Positions 47,539 through 58,617 of a stretch of 64,000 nt of DNA are shown one piece after another (the first letter of the stretch is position 1; every line of letters begins with the position of its first letter). The position numbers and the translations under genes are program-made. The notes under the pieces were generated by a model that had not been told where the DNA came from, did no database searches, and saw only the letters and a list, made by a program, of their open reading frames with translations. Origin of the DNA: Pythium myriotylum (Eukaryota; Oomycota; Peronosporomycetes; Pythiales; Pythiaceae); the NCBI GenBank assembly GCA_023091665.1, contig JALJCQ010000013.1, positions 3,286,001 to 3,350,000 of the forward strand. Reading direction: 5' to 3'.

Positions 47539-48453
47539 ATGCCAGGCACGCGGCTGAGCACGTCGGCCATCCCCGAGTATTTCAACCCCGAGTTCGAGCT
47601 CCCGGCCGACGCCGCGACCGAGTTCAGCACGCGCCACAGCCTCGTGACGTTCGACCCGACCATCAAGCCCGGAGAAGGCAATGGCGGCGGCAGCCTCGCG
47701 CCCACCGAGGCCACGGCCGGCCGCGAGAGCAACTTCTCGGACGTGAGCGGCATGGACATGCTCCACTTCTGGAACGGAGAAGACGACGACGAGCAGAGCC
47801 GCGCCTCGGGCGTCACGCCGCGCTCCATGATGAACAACGACCCGTACCAGGGCGTGACCATTGAGGTCAACAACCATTCGATCAACAACCAAGGCGTCGT
47901 CATGTACCACGTCGACATCAAAGGCCCCGACGGCATGCTCTCGACGTACACGATCCGGCGCCGCTACCGCGCCTTCCGCAACCTCCACATTGAGATGACA
48001 AGGCTCATTGAAGAGTACGCCAAGCGCGCCGAGGCCGTGGCGCCGGCGTCGACGTCCATCCCCAACATCCCATTGAGTCCGTCCAGCGAGGCCAATCTCC
48101 GTCAGCAGCAGACGTTCACCCGCGTCGTGCTGCCGCCGCTGCCGAGCGCCGGCGTCTGGACCTACCTCAAGCGCCATGACATGCGCCTCGTGGAGCAGAG
48201 GAAGAAGCGGTTCCAAGAGATCCTTCGCATCGCGATCCGCCACCCAGCCACGCGCAGCAGCGCCGTCATGGACACGTTCCTGAGCGTCGCGCCGAGCGAG
48301 ATCTCGCAGCGCGGCTCGTCCTACGTCTCGCTCCAGGACTACAGCGTGCCCGTGCTCGACCGCCATCGAGAGTCGGTCGAGCGCCGCCAGCGCAAGATGA
48401 AAGTGCTCGAGACCCGACGACTGCGAACCAACTCGGAAGCCGAGATGAGATGA
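47539..48453 (+). CDS. PX-domain (phosphoinositide-binding) protein, paralog 2
   Basis: A 304-residue protein from ATG 47539 (MPGTRLSTS); ATG 47350 would add 63 Arg-rich residues, so the start is uncertain. The PX-like domain begins near residue 110 (VVMYHVDIKGPDGMLSTYTI, RRRYRAFRNLHIEM) and closes with LPPLPSAGVWTYLKRHDMR and FQEILRIAIRHP. The C-terminal block SQRGSSYVSLQDYSVPVLD is shared with paralog 1. Both copies lie about 6 kb apart, with the unknown four-exon gene and the kinase between them, and in opposite orientation. Likely endosomal phosphoinositide binding; role unknown. Confidence 0.75.
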   Translation: MPGTRLSTSAIPEYFNPEFELPADAATEFSTRHSLVTFDPTIKPGEGNGGGSLAPTEATAGRESNFSDVSGMDMLHFWNGEDDDEQSRASGVTPRSMMNNDPYQGVTIEVNNHSINNQGVVMYHVDIKGPDGMLSTYTIRRRYRAFRNLHIEMTRLIEEYAKRAEAVAPASTSIPNIPLSPSSEANLRQQQTFTRVVLPPLPSAGVWTYLKRHDMRLVEQRKKRFQEILRIAIRHPATRSSAVMDTFLSVAPSEISQRGSSYVSLQDYSVPVLDRHRESVERRQRKMKVLETRRLRTNSEAEMR

Positions 48454-49055
48454 GACGGTCCAGACCGTTCGTTCTGTGCGTGTGACCATACCATTTCCCC
48501 CGAGCATTTGCACCACTAGCACCACCACCAGCACCACACTGCGATCGTCACTCGCTGATCCGCATCAGAAGCGTCTGCCGTGAGCTGTATTAGTAAGATT
48601 TAGGACCCCTTTCTTTACGCGACTTCAGTACTTCCGTCATGTAGCTACATGGAGCTCTGTGATTCTCGCGTCATGTGGCCATGCTATTGTTCTCGCTTCT
48701 CTGGAGAAGTGTCACTATAATAGCCGGTGAAGCCATTTTACCTCGTTCGAGTGCCCTAATAAAACCTCATTCCCATCTCTCTCTGTCTCTCGTCGGATGG
48801 TCCAGGTCTATGTCCTCTTGCGTCACTGGGAAAACTCCCCATTTCGGATCGCGAAGCCACGTAGGGAAAGTGGGACTTCACGAAATAAAACCTCGCGTGA
48901 GTAATCCCTGTATACAAACACCAAGTCATTGGGGAGTGACCATCACTCTAGTTTCCTTGGCGTCGCCCCCCCCGAAGGCGGTCCTCCTCCCATTTTCGCC
49001 CCTCTGCGGTCGCTCATCAAGCCAGCAAGAGGAGGGACACAGTCGGCAAGACGAG
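48454..49055. other. Upstream region of the myosin gene
   Basis: About 600 bases. The myosin frame stays open to 48675, but the sequence has no myosin similarity before ATG 49056. It includes a GTAGCTACATGG stretch near 48642. No separate gene. Confidence 0.4.
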
Positions 49056-52000
49056 ATGGAAGGCACGCGCGTGTATGTGCCGGACCCGCGGCTCGTGTGG
49101 ATCCCGGCGACCGTCACGGCCGTCGAGGAGGGCGGCAAGGTCTTCCACGTGCGCGTGGACAACCCGCGGCGCACGGTGCTGGACAATGGGCTCGACCCGG
49201 CCGAGCTCGAAGGCATCGTCGGCGGCATGGCCATGTACGGCGACGACGACGCCGGCGAGGACCGCGTGATCGACTTACGCAAGGACGGCATGCCCGAGAC
49301 GCTGCCGCTCCAGAACAGTGCAGCTGACCTCGGCAACAAGAACAAGAAGAAGAACCCCGAGGCCACGGCCGCGGCCACCAAGGTGCTGGGCCAAGCCCAC
49401 ATGAACGCGACGACCGGCACGGGCGCCGAGGACATGTGCGAACTCCACTACCTCCACGAGCCGGCGATCGTGTACAATGTGCGCGACCGATTCTTCGCGC
49501 AGGCGCCGTACACGTACACGGGCAACATTGTCGTGGCGGTGAACCCGTACCGATGGATCAAGCCGCTGTACTCGGAGGAGCTCCGCACGCTCTACATGAA
49601 CTACGCACGAGATGTACTCCCGCCGCATGTGTATGCGACCAGTGCAGAGGCGTTCCACAACATGAAGAACCATCGCATCCCGCAGAGTATCTTGGTCAGT
49701 GGCGAGTCTGGTGCCGGCAAAACGGAGACCGTGAAGATCATGATGGAACATCTTGCGAGTATCTCAATGTCGTACGCGAAGAAACTGCAAGAGAAGCACT
49801 CTCAATCGGGCGACCTCAAGGGCGCGAGTGCCCCTGGCCATCACAGCATTGTGGAGAAGGTTCTCAAGAGTAACCCGCTTTTGGAAGCTTTCGGTAACGC
49901 CAAGACAATTCGGAACGATAACTCCAGTCGATTCGGCAAGTTTACGCAGCTCCACTTCAGCGCTGATTACTGTCTCGTCGGTGCGGAATGCCGTCACTAC
50001 TTGCTCGAAAAGTCGCGAGTCGTCCACCAGGCTGCTGGCGAGCGCAACTATCACATTTTCTACCAGCTCGTCAGTGCGCATGAGGAGAAGTACGGCTTCT
50101 CTGAAGACTCGTCGGCTCGTGACTTCCGGTATCTGCAAGACGAAGAACTGCTCCTAGATGGGCAAACCGATTTGGAACGCTATCGAGTCACACGAGATGC
50201 TCTTTCAACGATCGGCGTCAGCGATTCGGAGCAAGATGAGCTCTTCCGTGCGCTTGCTGGCATTTTGCGATTGGGGGAGCTGGAGTTTGTTCCACTCGAG
50301 TCAGACAAGGATGATTCCAGTCAGCCACTAGCGTCTGTGGATGGTGCGAATGCGGATGCCACCCAATGGGATCTGATTCAGGCTCAAAAGGTGGAGATTC
50401 AGAAGTGTGCTGAGTTCCTCGGTGTGGAAGTTGCGACTCTTGGACAGAAAATGTGCAGTCGAACGGTCCGCGCCCGCCAAGAAGTGTACAGCGTCCCACT
50501 TTCCGCTCTTCAGGCCGGCAACAACCGTGATGCGCTCGCCAAAGAGTTGTACGCTCGATTTTTCGCGTATCTTGTCCGTCGTGTGAACAAGAGTATCTCC
50601 GGGTCGATGCGATCGACGAATGCTCCCAAATACATGCACATCGACTTGCTGGATATCTTCGGCTTTGAGTCATTCAAGCGAAACAGCTTTGAGCAGTTTT
50701 GCATCAACTTCGCGAACGAGAAGCTCCAGCAGAAGTTCACCCTGGACGTGTTCAAGACTGTCCAAGAAGAGTATGCGAAGGAACAAGTTGGCTGGGAATT
50801 CGTGAAGTTCAAGGACAATCAAGACATGCTAGACCTGCTCGAAAACTCTATGGGATTGATGGCCCTCTTGAACGAAGAGTGCGTACGACCCATGGGCAGT
50901 GATGTCTCCTTTGCTTCAAAGATCGCATCACTGCACGAGTCGCACCCTCGACTAGAGAAGATTCGAACAAGCCAGACTCAGTTCATGCTCCATCACTATG
51001 CGGGTGCTGTTACGTATGATGCTGATGGCTTTGTGGAGAAGAACCGTGACTCGCTTCAATCAGACTTGCTCGAGTTGCTGTCGAAGAGTAGTAACAACCT
51101 CATCGCTGGAATTTTTGGTGCTCGACGTGGCAGTTTGTACACGGACGATGACCTAGCTGCTGTCTTCGCTGCGGCGACGAGTGTCGATGATAACCGTCGA
51201 AGTGCTACTGGACGGAAGACATCGACATTCATGCAAGAAACTGTCAGCTACAAATTCAAAGCTCAGCTGACGCTGTTGATGAGTGATATCTCAGCCACAG
51301 AAGTTCATTACGTCCGTTGCATCAAGCCGAACTCCAAGAAGAGCCCACACTCATATGAGATTGATGAGGTTGTCAACCAGCTTCGCTGTGCAGGTGTCAT
51401 CGAGGCGATCAGGATTACTCGCGCTGCTTTCCCTAACAAGATGAGCCACGAGAAGTTCTTGCGAAGATTCGTTCTGTTGAAGGATGGAAGTGAAGAGTCT
51501 CTTTCGACGTCAACTGCTGCCGCTGCTTGCGAGAAACTTGTCGCAAAACTTCTCGGAAGTGATTTCAAGCGCTCTGACCCAGATGACACGACTCCTCTAT
51601 ATGTTGTTGGCAAGACCCTTGTGTACTTCGGCAAGGATGTCCTCGAGTATCTCGAACAGCGCCGCACTGTTTTCGTTCACGACTGTGCGGTAAAAATTCA
51701 ACGGTGCATGCTTCGTTGGTATGCTCGCAAGCGCATGTCGAAGGTCAGAAAGATGATTGTTACGCTCCAGTCGGTTCAGAGGCGAAGGATTGCCCGACGC
51801 GATTTCCTCGTAACCCGGAAACGCTGCGTTAAAATCCAGAGCCTGTGGCGTGGAGTGCGTTCACGCCACCGCGCCGCGTTCCTTTTGAAATTCAAAATGG
51901 CTACGAGACTCCAGGCATCATATCGGGCGTACAAGGCGCGGCAGCGGTTTACTCGCTTCCGTGACGCTGTCATCAAAGTTCAAGCTCAACTGAAGATGAA

Positions 52001-53237
52001 GAAGCAGAAGGAAAGATATCAACAGCTTCTTAAAGAGAAAGAAGAGCATAACATCATGGAGAACGAGGTTGCACTACTAAAACAGCGCCTGGAAGAAGAG
52101 AAACGTGCTCGCTCGGAAATCGAGGCTGTCAACAACAACTTGCAGAAAGAGTTGTCGGTTGTTCGAAAATCTGGTCTGACGCTATCAGACAGCGATCTCA
52201 ACGCACCGCCTCCCGGGCAGCCTGCAGCGATTAAAACACGCCAAGTGAGCGAGAAGGATACATTCCAGGAGGAATCAAAACTACTCGACGACTCGGAACG
52301 AATGATCGACTACTTAAAGAAAGAGGTAACGAAAGGACGTGACCTCATTGTGGCCCTTACCCAGGAAAACGAAAACCTCAAGATCGAAAACAAGAAAGTA
52401 AAGGACGCCTACGCAGCAGCCGGCGCTTCATTTGCTGCTCTCAACCAGCACAACAAGCAGCAGTCAAAGGCGAACTTGAGGTTAATGAGCACTCATGCGG
52501 CTCTGATCAAGTCGCAAGAAGAGAAGATGAAGAAGTATCAGAAGCAGATCACAGACCTGAAGGAAGATTTAAAGATGCAGAGAAGCGTGTATTCCGCGGA
52601 GCTGATGGCTCGGGTTCAGCAGCAAGATCTCCTTGTAGAAATGGTGCGAATGTCCGAGTCTTACAGCGTTCCCGAAGAACTCCTTGAAAAAATGCGGTCG
52701 ATGATTGAGAACTCCAAGCCGTTGTACAACGGTGCGGGCAAACCTCCACTTGGTCGACAGGAGTAAGTTTTGGTCACATTCTCACTTTCTGGGGTGTGCA
52801 GTTACTGACTTGCATATTTTGCTCCACTTAGCAGCAGTGGTTCAGGAGTTTACAACAGATCGAACCGTTCCGACACCATCTCATCGACTGGTCCAATCTC
52901 GGTGGCGGTATCTCAGCAACAGCATGCCGGCAATCATGTTCCTGCAGGTCCTGTGGGTAGAACCGGCCGCAGAGCAACGATCGATTCCGTCTTGATGAAC
53001 CCTCCACTTCCACGCAATCTCGTGGACAATGTCCATGGTGGATCTTATCAACATAACGGCTCGTCGGATGCAGATACACACTACCAAGAACGCGCAACGT
53101 GGGTCTCGAGTGGTACCCGCGCCAGCGTTTACTACGACGAAGATGCTCGTGGGCGGAAATCTCGAATCGGAGGAATGTTCAAGAAAATGTTCAAGAAGGA
53201 AGGGCACGAAAAGGGAGTAGAGGAAGTCCAGAAGTGA
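49056..53237 (+). CDS. Unconventional myosin heavy chain, two exons
   Basis: Exons 49056-52762 and 52832-53237 join in frame (69-nt intron, GTAAGT donor, CTGAC) into 1370 residues. The head (about 130-860) has all ATPase and actin motifs: NPYRWIKPLY, GESGAGKTE (P-loop), NDNSSRFGKF (switch I), LDIFGFESF with EQFCINFANEKLQQKF (switch II region) and YVRCIKPNSKKS. An SH3-like N-terminal subdomain precedes it (VYVPDPRLVWIPATV). About six IQ motifs follow (AVKIQRCMLRWYARKR, CVKIQSLWRGVRSR), then coiled coil (about 1010-1230) and a Ser/Asn-rich tail ending in basic GMFKKMFKKEGHEK. Class cannot be fixed by eye; oomycetes have many unconventional classes. Confidence 0.92.
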
Positions 53238-53412
53238 GGTGCCTGTACAGCCTCCCTCTGAGATATGTGAATGTAAACCGAACAAGTGTTAGAAAGACCG
53301 GCGACAGTGCATAATAATCTGTCGGAAACAGGGAAGACAAGAGAGTCGAGCCCGGTGTCAAATGGATATATCTGTGAAATCGTGTGCATTTTGAATCAGT
53401 GCAGAGCGTCGT

Positions 53413-54972
53413 TCAAAAGTCATATGGATCGATATCAGGTCCTGCTGACACCATCTTTACTTCGTCTGCAGGCTCGGCTTCCCTCGTTGTAGTGGTCGAT
53501 GTTTGTTCAGCACCAAGTGACGCAGAACTATCCCCGCCGCGTTCTTTCCACTCTCGGATTCGAGTCTTCAGCTCCGCATCAGCAGTTAGCTGTCCAAGAG
53601 TGAGTGGCTGGCCGGTAAGTGGGCATCGATTTCCGAAGTCTCTTACCCAGGCTTCAATAACCTTACGCTCGAAAACTTGACCATAGGGACTACGCATCGG
53701 ATCTTTGAGCAGTTTTCGTGTCACGTCGCATTTGAACTCGTTCGGTACGTCTGCCTGTTTATGCTTGCGCTTCTTCTTGCTGTGCTTCGGTTTCGCTGCA
53801 GACGAAGGTTCGTCGTCGTCGTCGACTTCTTTCGCGTCCTTGATTGCAATGGCTGGAGCGTTTGCGCGAGCGTCAAAGCTTGGTAGATCACCGAGGAGAG
53901 CGTAATCTTCTTTGCGAGACAAGGGTTGCGCAGGGGCAGTTGCCACTTTGGATGGGCTCTTCTTCGGCGACGTGCTTTTCACATCTCCATCTTCATCCTC
54001 ATCATCACGACGTTCTTTCTTTGGAGACGATGCTGGAGCTTGATCTTTCATGACGTCATCAAGAATCGCTCGAATCTCACTCCAAATCGTCAAATCTCGA
54101 GCGACTGAACCTTTGTTCGTCTTCACCATCACGTCAACGCCATACACGATAAGTTGCTTGATGATTGTAATGCGGTTATGGTATGCAGCTTCGTGAAGTG
54201 CAGTCCAACCAAGTCCATTGACAGCATTTTTGTCGACTTCCCAATCCAGGAGAACTTTCACAGTGTCCGCTGCGCCTTGTCGGCAAGCCTCTGCAAGGGG
54301 GTGTTGTCCCGGGTACGGACACATTGCAAACTCTGGACAGATCACGTCATGGCTGGCACCAGCCTTAAGCAGCTCGCGAGCTATGGTCGAGTAGTTTCGG
54401 TGGCATGCCTCGTACAATGGGGTCCACCCGACGGTGTTCTTTGTGTTGACATCTGCGCCGGAGCGAATGAGTTTAAGGGCAAGAGCTTCGAGGCCATACG
54501 CCACGGCGATGTGAAGAGGTGTCCAGCCACAGGAGAACGCACCAGGTCCGCGCTTTGTGACAAGGTTTAAGTTGGCTCCTTGCTTGACAAGCTCGTTCAT
54601 AATGGTGATCCCGGCCTCCTGAGCATTCTGTGTGTGCGCACTAGCATGCAACGGTGTCCAGCCATCATTGTTTGGCTGGTCGAGGGTAGCTCTGTCCAAG
54701 ACGATCTTGTCGCCTGCGAGGTAGACCACTAGAAAGTCTTCATTCGACTCGACTGGTCCATCGTCTTCGTCAGCTGGAGCCTTCTGCTTCGGCTTTGGTT
54801 TGACAACAGTACCATCTTCGCTCAGCAACTCCAGTTTGGGGATAGCTTCATCATCGTCGTTGTCAGCATCATCGCTGTCTGCGGCGCGGACGAAGAGAAC
54901 CATTTGGCCACCCTGGAAAGTTCGTTGCGGTTGCTTCTTCGGGCCAACGTGGAAGTCATACAGCCGATACAT
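53413..54972 (-). CDS. Ankyrin-repeat and U-box E3 ubiquitin ligase
   Basis: A 519-residue single-exon protein. Ankyrin repeats cover about residues 95-290 (DGWTPLHASAHTQ, CGWTPLHIAVAYGLEALALK, VGWTPLYEACHRNYS, LGWTALHEAAYHNR). A low-complexity linker is Lys/Asp-rich (DDDDEPSSAAKPKHSKKKRK). The C-terminal U-box (about 400-475) begins PNEFKCDVTRKLLKDPMRSP and has YGQVFERKVIEAWV and CPLTGQPLTLGQL, the fold used by U-box E3 ligases to bind E2 enzymes without zinc. Ankyrins probably choose the substrate. Convergent with the myosin gene. Confidence 0.88.
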   Translation of the reverse strand: MYRLYDFHVGPKKQPQRTFQGGQMVLFVRAADSDDADNDDDEAIPKLELLSEDGTVVKPKPKQKAPADEDDGPVESNEDFLVVYLAGDKIVLDRATLDQPNNDGWTPLHASAHTQNAQEAGITIMNELVKQGANLNLVTKRGPGAFSCGWTPLHIAVAYGLEALALKLIRSGADVNTKNTVGWTPLYEACHRNYSTIARELLKAGASHDVICPEFAMCPYPGQHPLAEACRQGAADTVKVLLDWEVDKNAVNGLGWTALHEAAYHNRITIIKQLIVYGVDVMVKTNKGSVARDLTIWSEIRAILDDVMKDQAPASSPKKERRDDEDEDGDVKSTSPKKSPSKVATAPAQPLSRKEDYALLGDLPSFDARANAPAIAIKDAKEVDDDDEPSSAAKPKHSKKKRKHKQADVPNEFKCDVTRKLLKDPMRSPYGQVFERKVIEAWVRDFGNRCPLTGQPLTLGQLTADAELKTRIREWKERGGDSSASLGAEQTSTTTTREAEPADEVKMVSAGPDIDPYDF

Positions 54973-55347
54973 GTCTAGGTAGACTTCGACGTGACATACC
55001 CGCCGAAGTCTGACTTCAGGCAGAGACTACATACCTGGGAAGCGCACATATCTTGGATCCAGACCCTGAACCATTGCGTCACCGAGAATCATGGTGCACG
55101 CAATCATCTGCTCGAAGGCTGCCTGACTCGACGCGCCTGCCCCCATCGTTCGAATCTCTCCCGGCGTCCGTGAGGGTCAAGCTCGAGGCAGCTGATTCAA
55201 GGACACGACTTCTCTTTGCAAATGGATGCTCGTGAGCGATCTTCTGGACGTGACCTTTCGCCAACTTCGACACGTCCCGAATGGTCGAAGTTCACAGCAG
55301 AAGTCTGTGATCCAAATGTAGCAACTGAGTGACTGTTCGTTAGTTTG

Positions 55348-58300
55348 ATGTCTTCCAGCAAAGCAGCAACGGGACGCGATGAGAATGCGCTACCGACGTT
55401 GACTTTACCACGAAAGACGCACTCTAACCCAGTAGTCGAGTCGAGTTTGCGCACAACCCTCGAGAAGCGAGAGCGAGCCGCCGAAGACTGGGACCAAAAA
55501 TGCACTGTGGAAGAAGAAGACGCTCTGAGTCAAGCTCTCCAACTTGAACAACAACTAGGAGCAGCATTGCAGTCGACCAGCCATTTAGGCGCTCCCAACG
55601 CGTTCCGTACCGCGATTTGCTTTGATGTCTTAGCCCAAGTGAGCGCCAAGTACGAACGGTTTGAAGCGATTATGGGGGTCCTCCAAAGGGAAATGGCCCA
55701 GGCGGTCTATATTTCTCCACCTCACATTTCGACAAAACTGAGTCTTGATGAGGAGGCTCGCGCTGACGAACGCTACGCTCGCGAGGCCGCACGTGTCCAG
55801 AAATTCTTCTCTAACCAATCGTTTTTCTCGCAGCTTGAGCAGGTGCTGGAGCGAAAGGCGAAACTCCAGAAGCGACTAGATGGGCTCGATGCTATGCACT
55901 CGCTGATGTTAAAGCAACTTCGTCACGAAGAGAAAATGGTCGACAAGGTCGCAATACGGTGGGCTCGAGTCTTGCTGAAACAAACACTAGTGGACTGGAA
56001 GAAGATCGTTGTTCGCAAGAAATATACTCGTGTGCTGCTAGAGAAAACGAGTTCTCGGTGGGGGAGACAGAGATTACTCCGAAAATTCCGTCAGTGGGTG
56101 CAATATGCAAAGACTAGTAAAGTGGCCAGAGCACGTGAAATGATTGCACAGTGCGGGGATCAGACGCGTGATTTCGAGGAGTTGCTCCATAAGATGGAGA
56201 CACAAATTGAAAGCTCGAAGTCTGAGTCCAAAGTGCATCGTGAACACTACGACTTTGCAAAACGACAGATTCTTTCGCTCGAAGAGTTACTAGGACAGCT
56301 CGAGCAGCGCGTGAACAATTCAAATGAGCGCAAACTCCAGGAAATCGTCAATGAATGGGGTCGACTTTGCTTGGCATTTGTCCACTGCCAACTGGACTTC
56401 CTGCAAAACATGCTTGATGCGCTTCCTCTGGAACAATACGCTGACCCGTCGTTGTTGATGACCAAAGGTGAAGAGCTGACTGATCTCCTTCGTCTTCCTG
56501 CGGACGCACTCGTTCTTCGATGGATCAATTATCACCTCTCGAAGTGCTCGACATTCCACTATTACGAAGCATCTCCGATCGGGTTCATTCAAAACTTCAC
56601 CTCTGACATGAAGAACAATTATGTGTTGCGCCATCTCTTGCAACGCGTTCTTGAGCAAAAGCAACAAGTCGGAATCCTCCAACGACAGACCTTGAACACC
56701 GTTGAATCTCTGCGGACACGATCACGAGAAATTGAAAGCCAAGACCAGCAGGCAGCCCAGCCGAAATCAACTCCTCTTTCAACAAAAGAAGATCTCCGCT
56801 CGGCGCTTGAAGATCAGTTGTGTCCACCATGCCCACCGTTGCTTAGCGCACAGACGGCTGAAAGTGACATTCCAAGCGATTTGGCATTTGCTTTGTTTAG
56901 TTTTCTAGCCTGCGAGCACCCGTCTTTACTTCCAACTGTGATGCTTGATAGAAACGGAGGCGAAATTTGTATTTGCCCATGGAGAGAAGCGCAAGTTGCT
57001 CTTGACGATGCTCGTAGTGTGTGGAACATCATTCGTGGCCAATGGACAGAGTTGGAAATTCCTTTCGCAGTTCGCGAAGTGGCTGCACCTGCACCCGATC
57101 TTACGTCGCCACCTCACTTGCTAGTTCGTGGAAATATCGCTCTTCAGAATGCTGTAAACATGGTCCAGTATGCTTGCTCAAAACGTAGTGTACAGATGAA
57201 AGTCTGGGGTTGTTTATATCGAAACATCCAGCAAGACGCAATGCGAGTACTGGCACGCCGAGGACGTCAAGATCCTCCGTGGGAGATGATAGATCGTCGT
57301 CTTTGGAGAGAAAGGCACATGCTGACAACTTTGAACGTTTCAAAATTGCTTGCAGTGTTCAACGACGAACGCGGTGACGATGGGTCAGCGAAGAGTGCAG
57401 ATGCATCATTTCTAGAAGTTGAGTTGCTTCAAGTCGAACGTATATTGTGTGAATTTTATGATGAACTGCGACGAGTTTATCGATACTATGCCAGCATCGA
57501 CGCAGAACTTCTCCGAACTGACCATTTCCTTCGCCAACACAAAGCTGGGGCTCCTGTAATCCAACGGGATATCCAAGAAGAGGAACGGTTCTTTCGGAAA
57601 ATCTCGATGTCAATGTCTCTTCTTGAATTCCACGTCTTTCTAAAAGATTGCCGTGTCTTCGGCACAGCTCGACCATTTCCGTACGAGTTTATCGAGCGCG
57701 TCTTCGAGCAAGTCAATCAAGAAGTTGCCGCGACAGCCCAGGGTGCGCACATTCCTTTCGACGAAGCTGTCCAAGATCACAATGTTAGCGAGATGACACC
57801 TGCAGAATTTGTGGAAGCCTTGGTGCATATTGCTCGAAGCAAGTACGTGCGGTTTCGCCACCCCACGCATGCTGATTCGATGTCGCTTTCTCAGCGTTTC
57901 AGGAGGATGCTCGTTGACGTGGTGTTGCCGAACGCAATGCAAGAAAAAGAACGCGTCAATGTTTTCCATGAGCAACTGCTTGCAGCGTCATGCCGCGAGG
58001 TGTTTGCGAAACATCAGAAATCTCTTCGCACAATCTACGCTTGCTTCGCTGAAGTCGGCAACCATGAACTCGGAACGAGGCAGAATCGAATGTTGTCGGT
58101 CACAGGGCTTGTTGTGTTGCTGCGGTACTTCGAGATGCTTCGAGAGAACTTCCTCAATCTTGACGAGGTCCAACATGTGCTATCGGAGGTTCTTGGCCTC
58201 GAACGCGATGGAATCCACTTTGACTTGGAGATCGTGTCTGCATGCCTTGCTAAGTTTGAGAGCCATAGTGCTGATCGTGCTGATCCTGACATACCAGCCC

Positions 58301-58500
58301 AGACTCTCCGCCGGCAGAACTATGGTGGCGAAGACACGTTGCTTATCACATATGCTGAGTTCCTTGAGGTGCTAGCTGCGGTTGCGTGCTACCTAAGACC
58401 TGATGCATTTGTTCCGCTGGCTGATAAACTTGACGACTTCTTCACAGAAGAGTTACGGACTCGATCCTTGCCTCCTCATTTTTACCGCGACAAAACCTGA
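55348..58500 (+). CDS. Large coiled-coil protein of unknown function
   Basis: A 1050-residue single-exon protein; ATG 55348 (the frame reaches 55345 through a TTG). The N-terminal 470 residues are long helices and coiled coil with basic-aromatic segments resembling SFI1-like or myosin-neck repeats (WARVLLKQTLVDWKK, WGRQRLLRKFRQWVQYAK). The C-terminal half looks globular and ends with EF-hand-like pairs lacking obvious Ca2+ ligands (LLITYAEFLEVLAAVACYLRP). No family recognised; a cytoskeletal, basal-body or flagellar role is a guess. Flanked by the U-box gene (divergent) and the Rab-like gene. Confidence 0.7.
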   Translation: MSSSKAATGRDENALPTLTLPRKTHSNPVVESSLRTTLEKRERAAEDWDQKCTVEEEDALSQALQLEQQLGAALQSTSHLGAPNAFRTAICFDVLAQVSAKYERFEAIMGVLQREMAQAVYISPPHISTKLSLDEEARADERYAREAARVQKFFSNQSFFSQLEQVLERKAKLQKRLDGLDAMHSLMLKQLRHEEKMVDKVAIRWARVLLKQTLVDWKKIVVRKKYTRVLLEKTSSRWGRQRLLRKFRQWVQYAKTSKVARAREMIAQCGDQTRDFEELLHKMETQIESSKSESKVHREHYDFAKRQILSLEELLGQLEQRVNNSNERKLQEIVNEWGRLCLAFVHCQLDFLQNMLDALPLEQYADPSLLMTKGEELTDLLRLPADALVLRWINYHLSKCSTFHYYEASPIGFIQNFTSDMKNNYVLRHLLQRVLEQKQQVGILQRQTLNTVESLRTRSREIESQDQQAAQPKSTPLSTKEDLRSALEDQLCPPCPPLLSAQTAESDIPSDLAFALFSFLACEHPSLLPTVMLDRNGGEICICPWREAQVALDDARSVWNIIRGQWTELEIPFAVREVAAPAPDLTSPPHLLVRGNIALQNAVNMVQYACSKRSVQMKVWGCLYRNIQQDAMRVLARRGRQDPPWEMIDRRLWRERHMLTTLNVSKLLAVFNDERGDDGSAKSADASFLEVELLQVERILCEFYDELRRVYRYYASIDAELLRTDHFLRQHKAGAPVIQRDIQEEERFFRKISMSMSLLEFHVFLKDCRVFGTARPFPYEFIERVFEQVNQEVAATAQGAHIPFDEAVQDHNVSEMTPAEFVEALVHIARSKYVRFRHPTHADSMSLSQRFRRMLVDVVLPNAMQEKERVNVFHEQLLAASCREVFAKHQKSLRTIYACFAEVGNHELGTRQNRMLSVTGLVVLLRYFEMLRENFLNLDEVQHVLSEVLGLERDGIHFDLEIVSACLAKFESHSADRADPDIPAQTLRRQNYGGEDTLLITYAEFLEVLAAVACYLRPDAFVPLADKLDDFFTEELRTRSLPPHFYRDKT

Positions 58501-58617
58501 TTTGGAACCTCAGAGTGCAGCAGTCAAAAATAGCCAAGGGCCGTTGGCGATCGTTGCGTTCCATCGCAAGAAGTGCCACAAAGTCGAAGGTGAACCACCC
58601 GGCCAACATCTTTCTGC

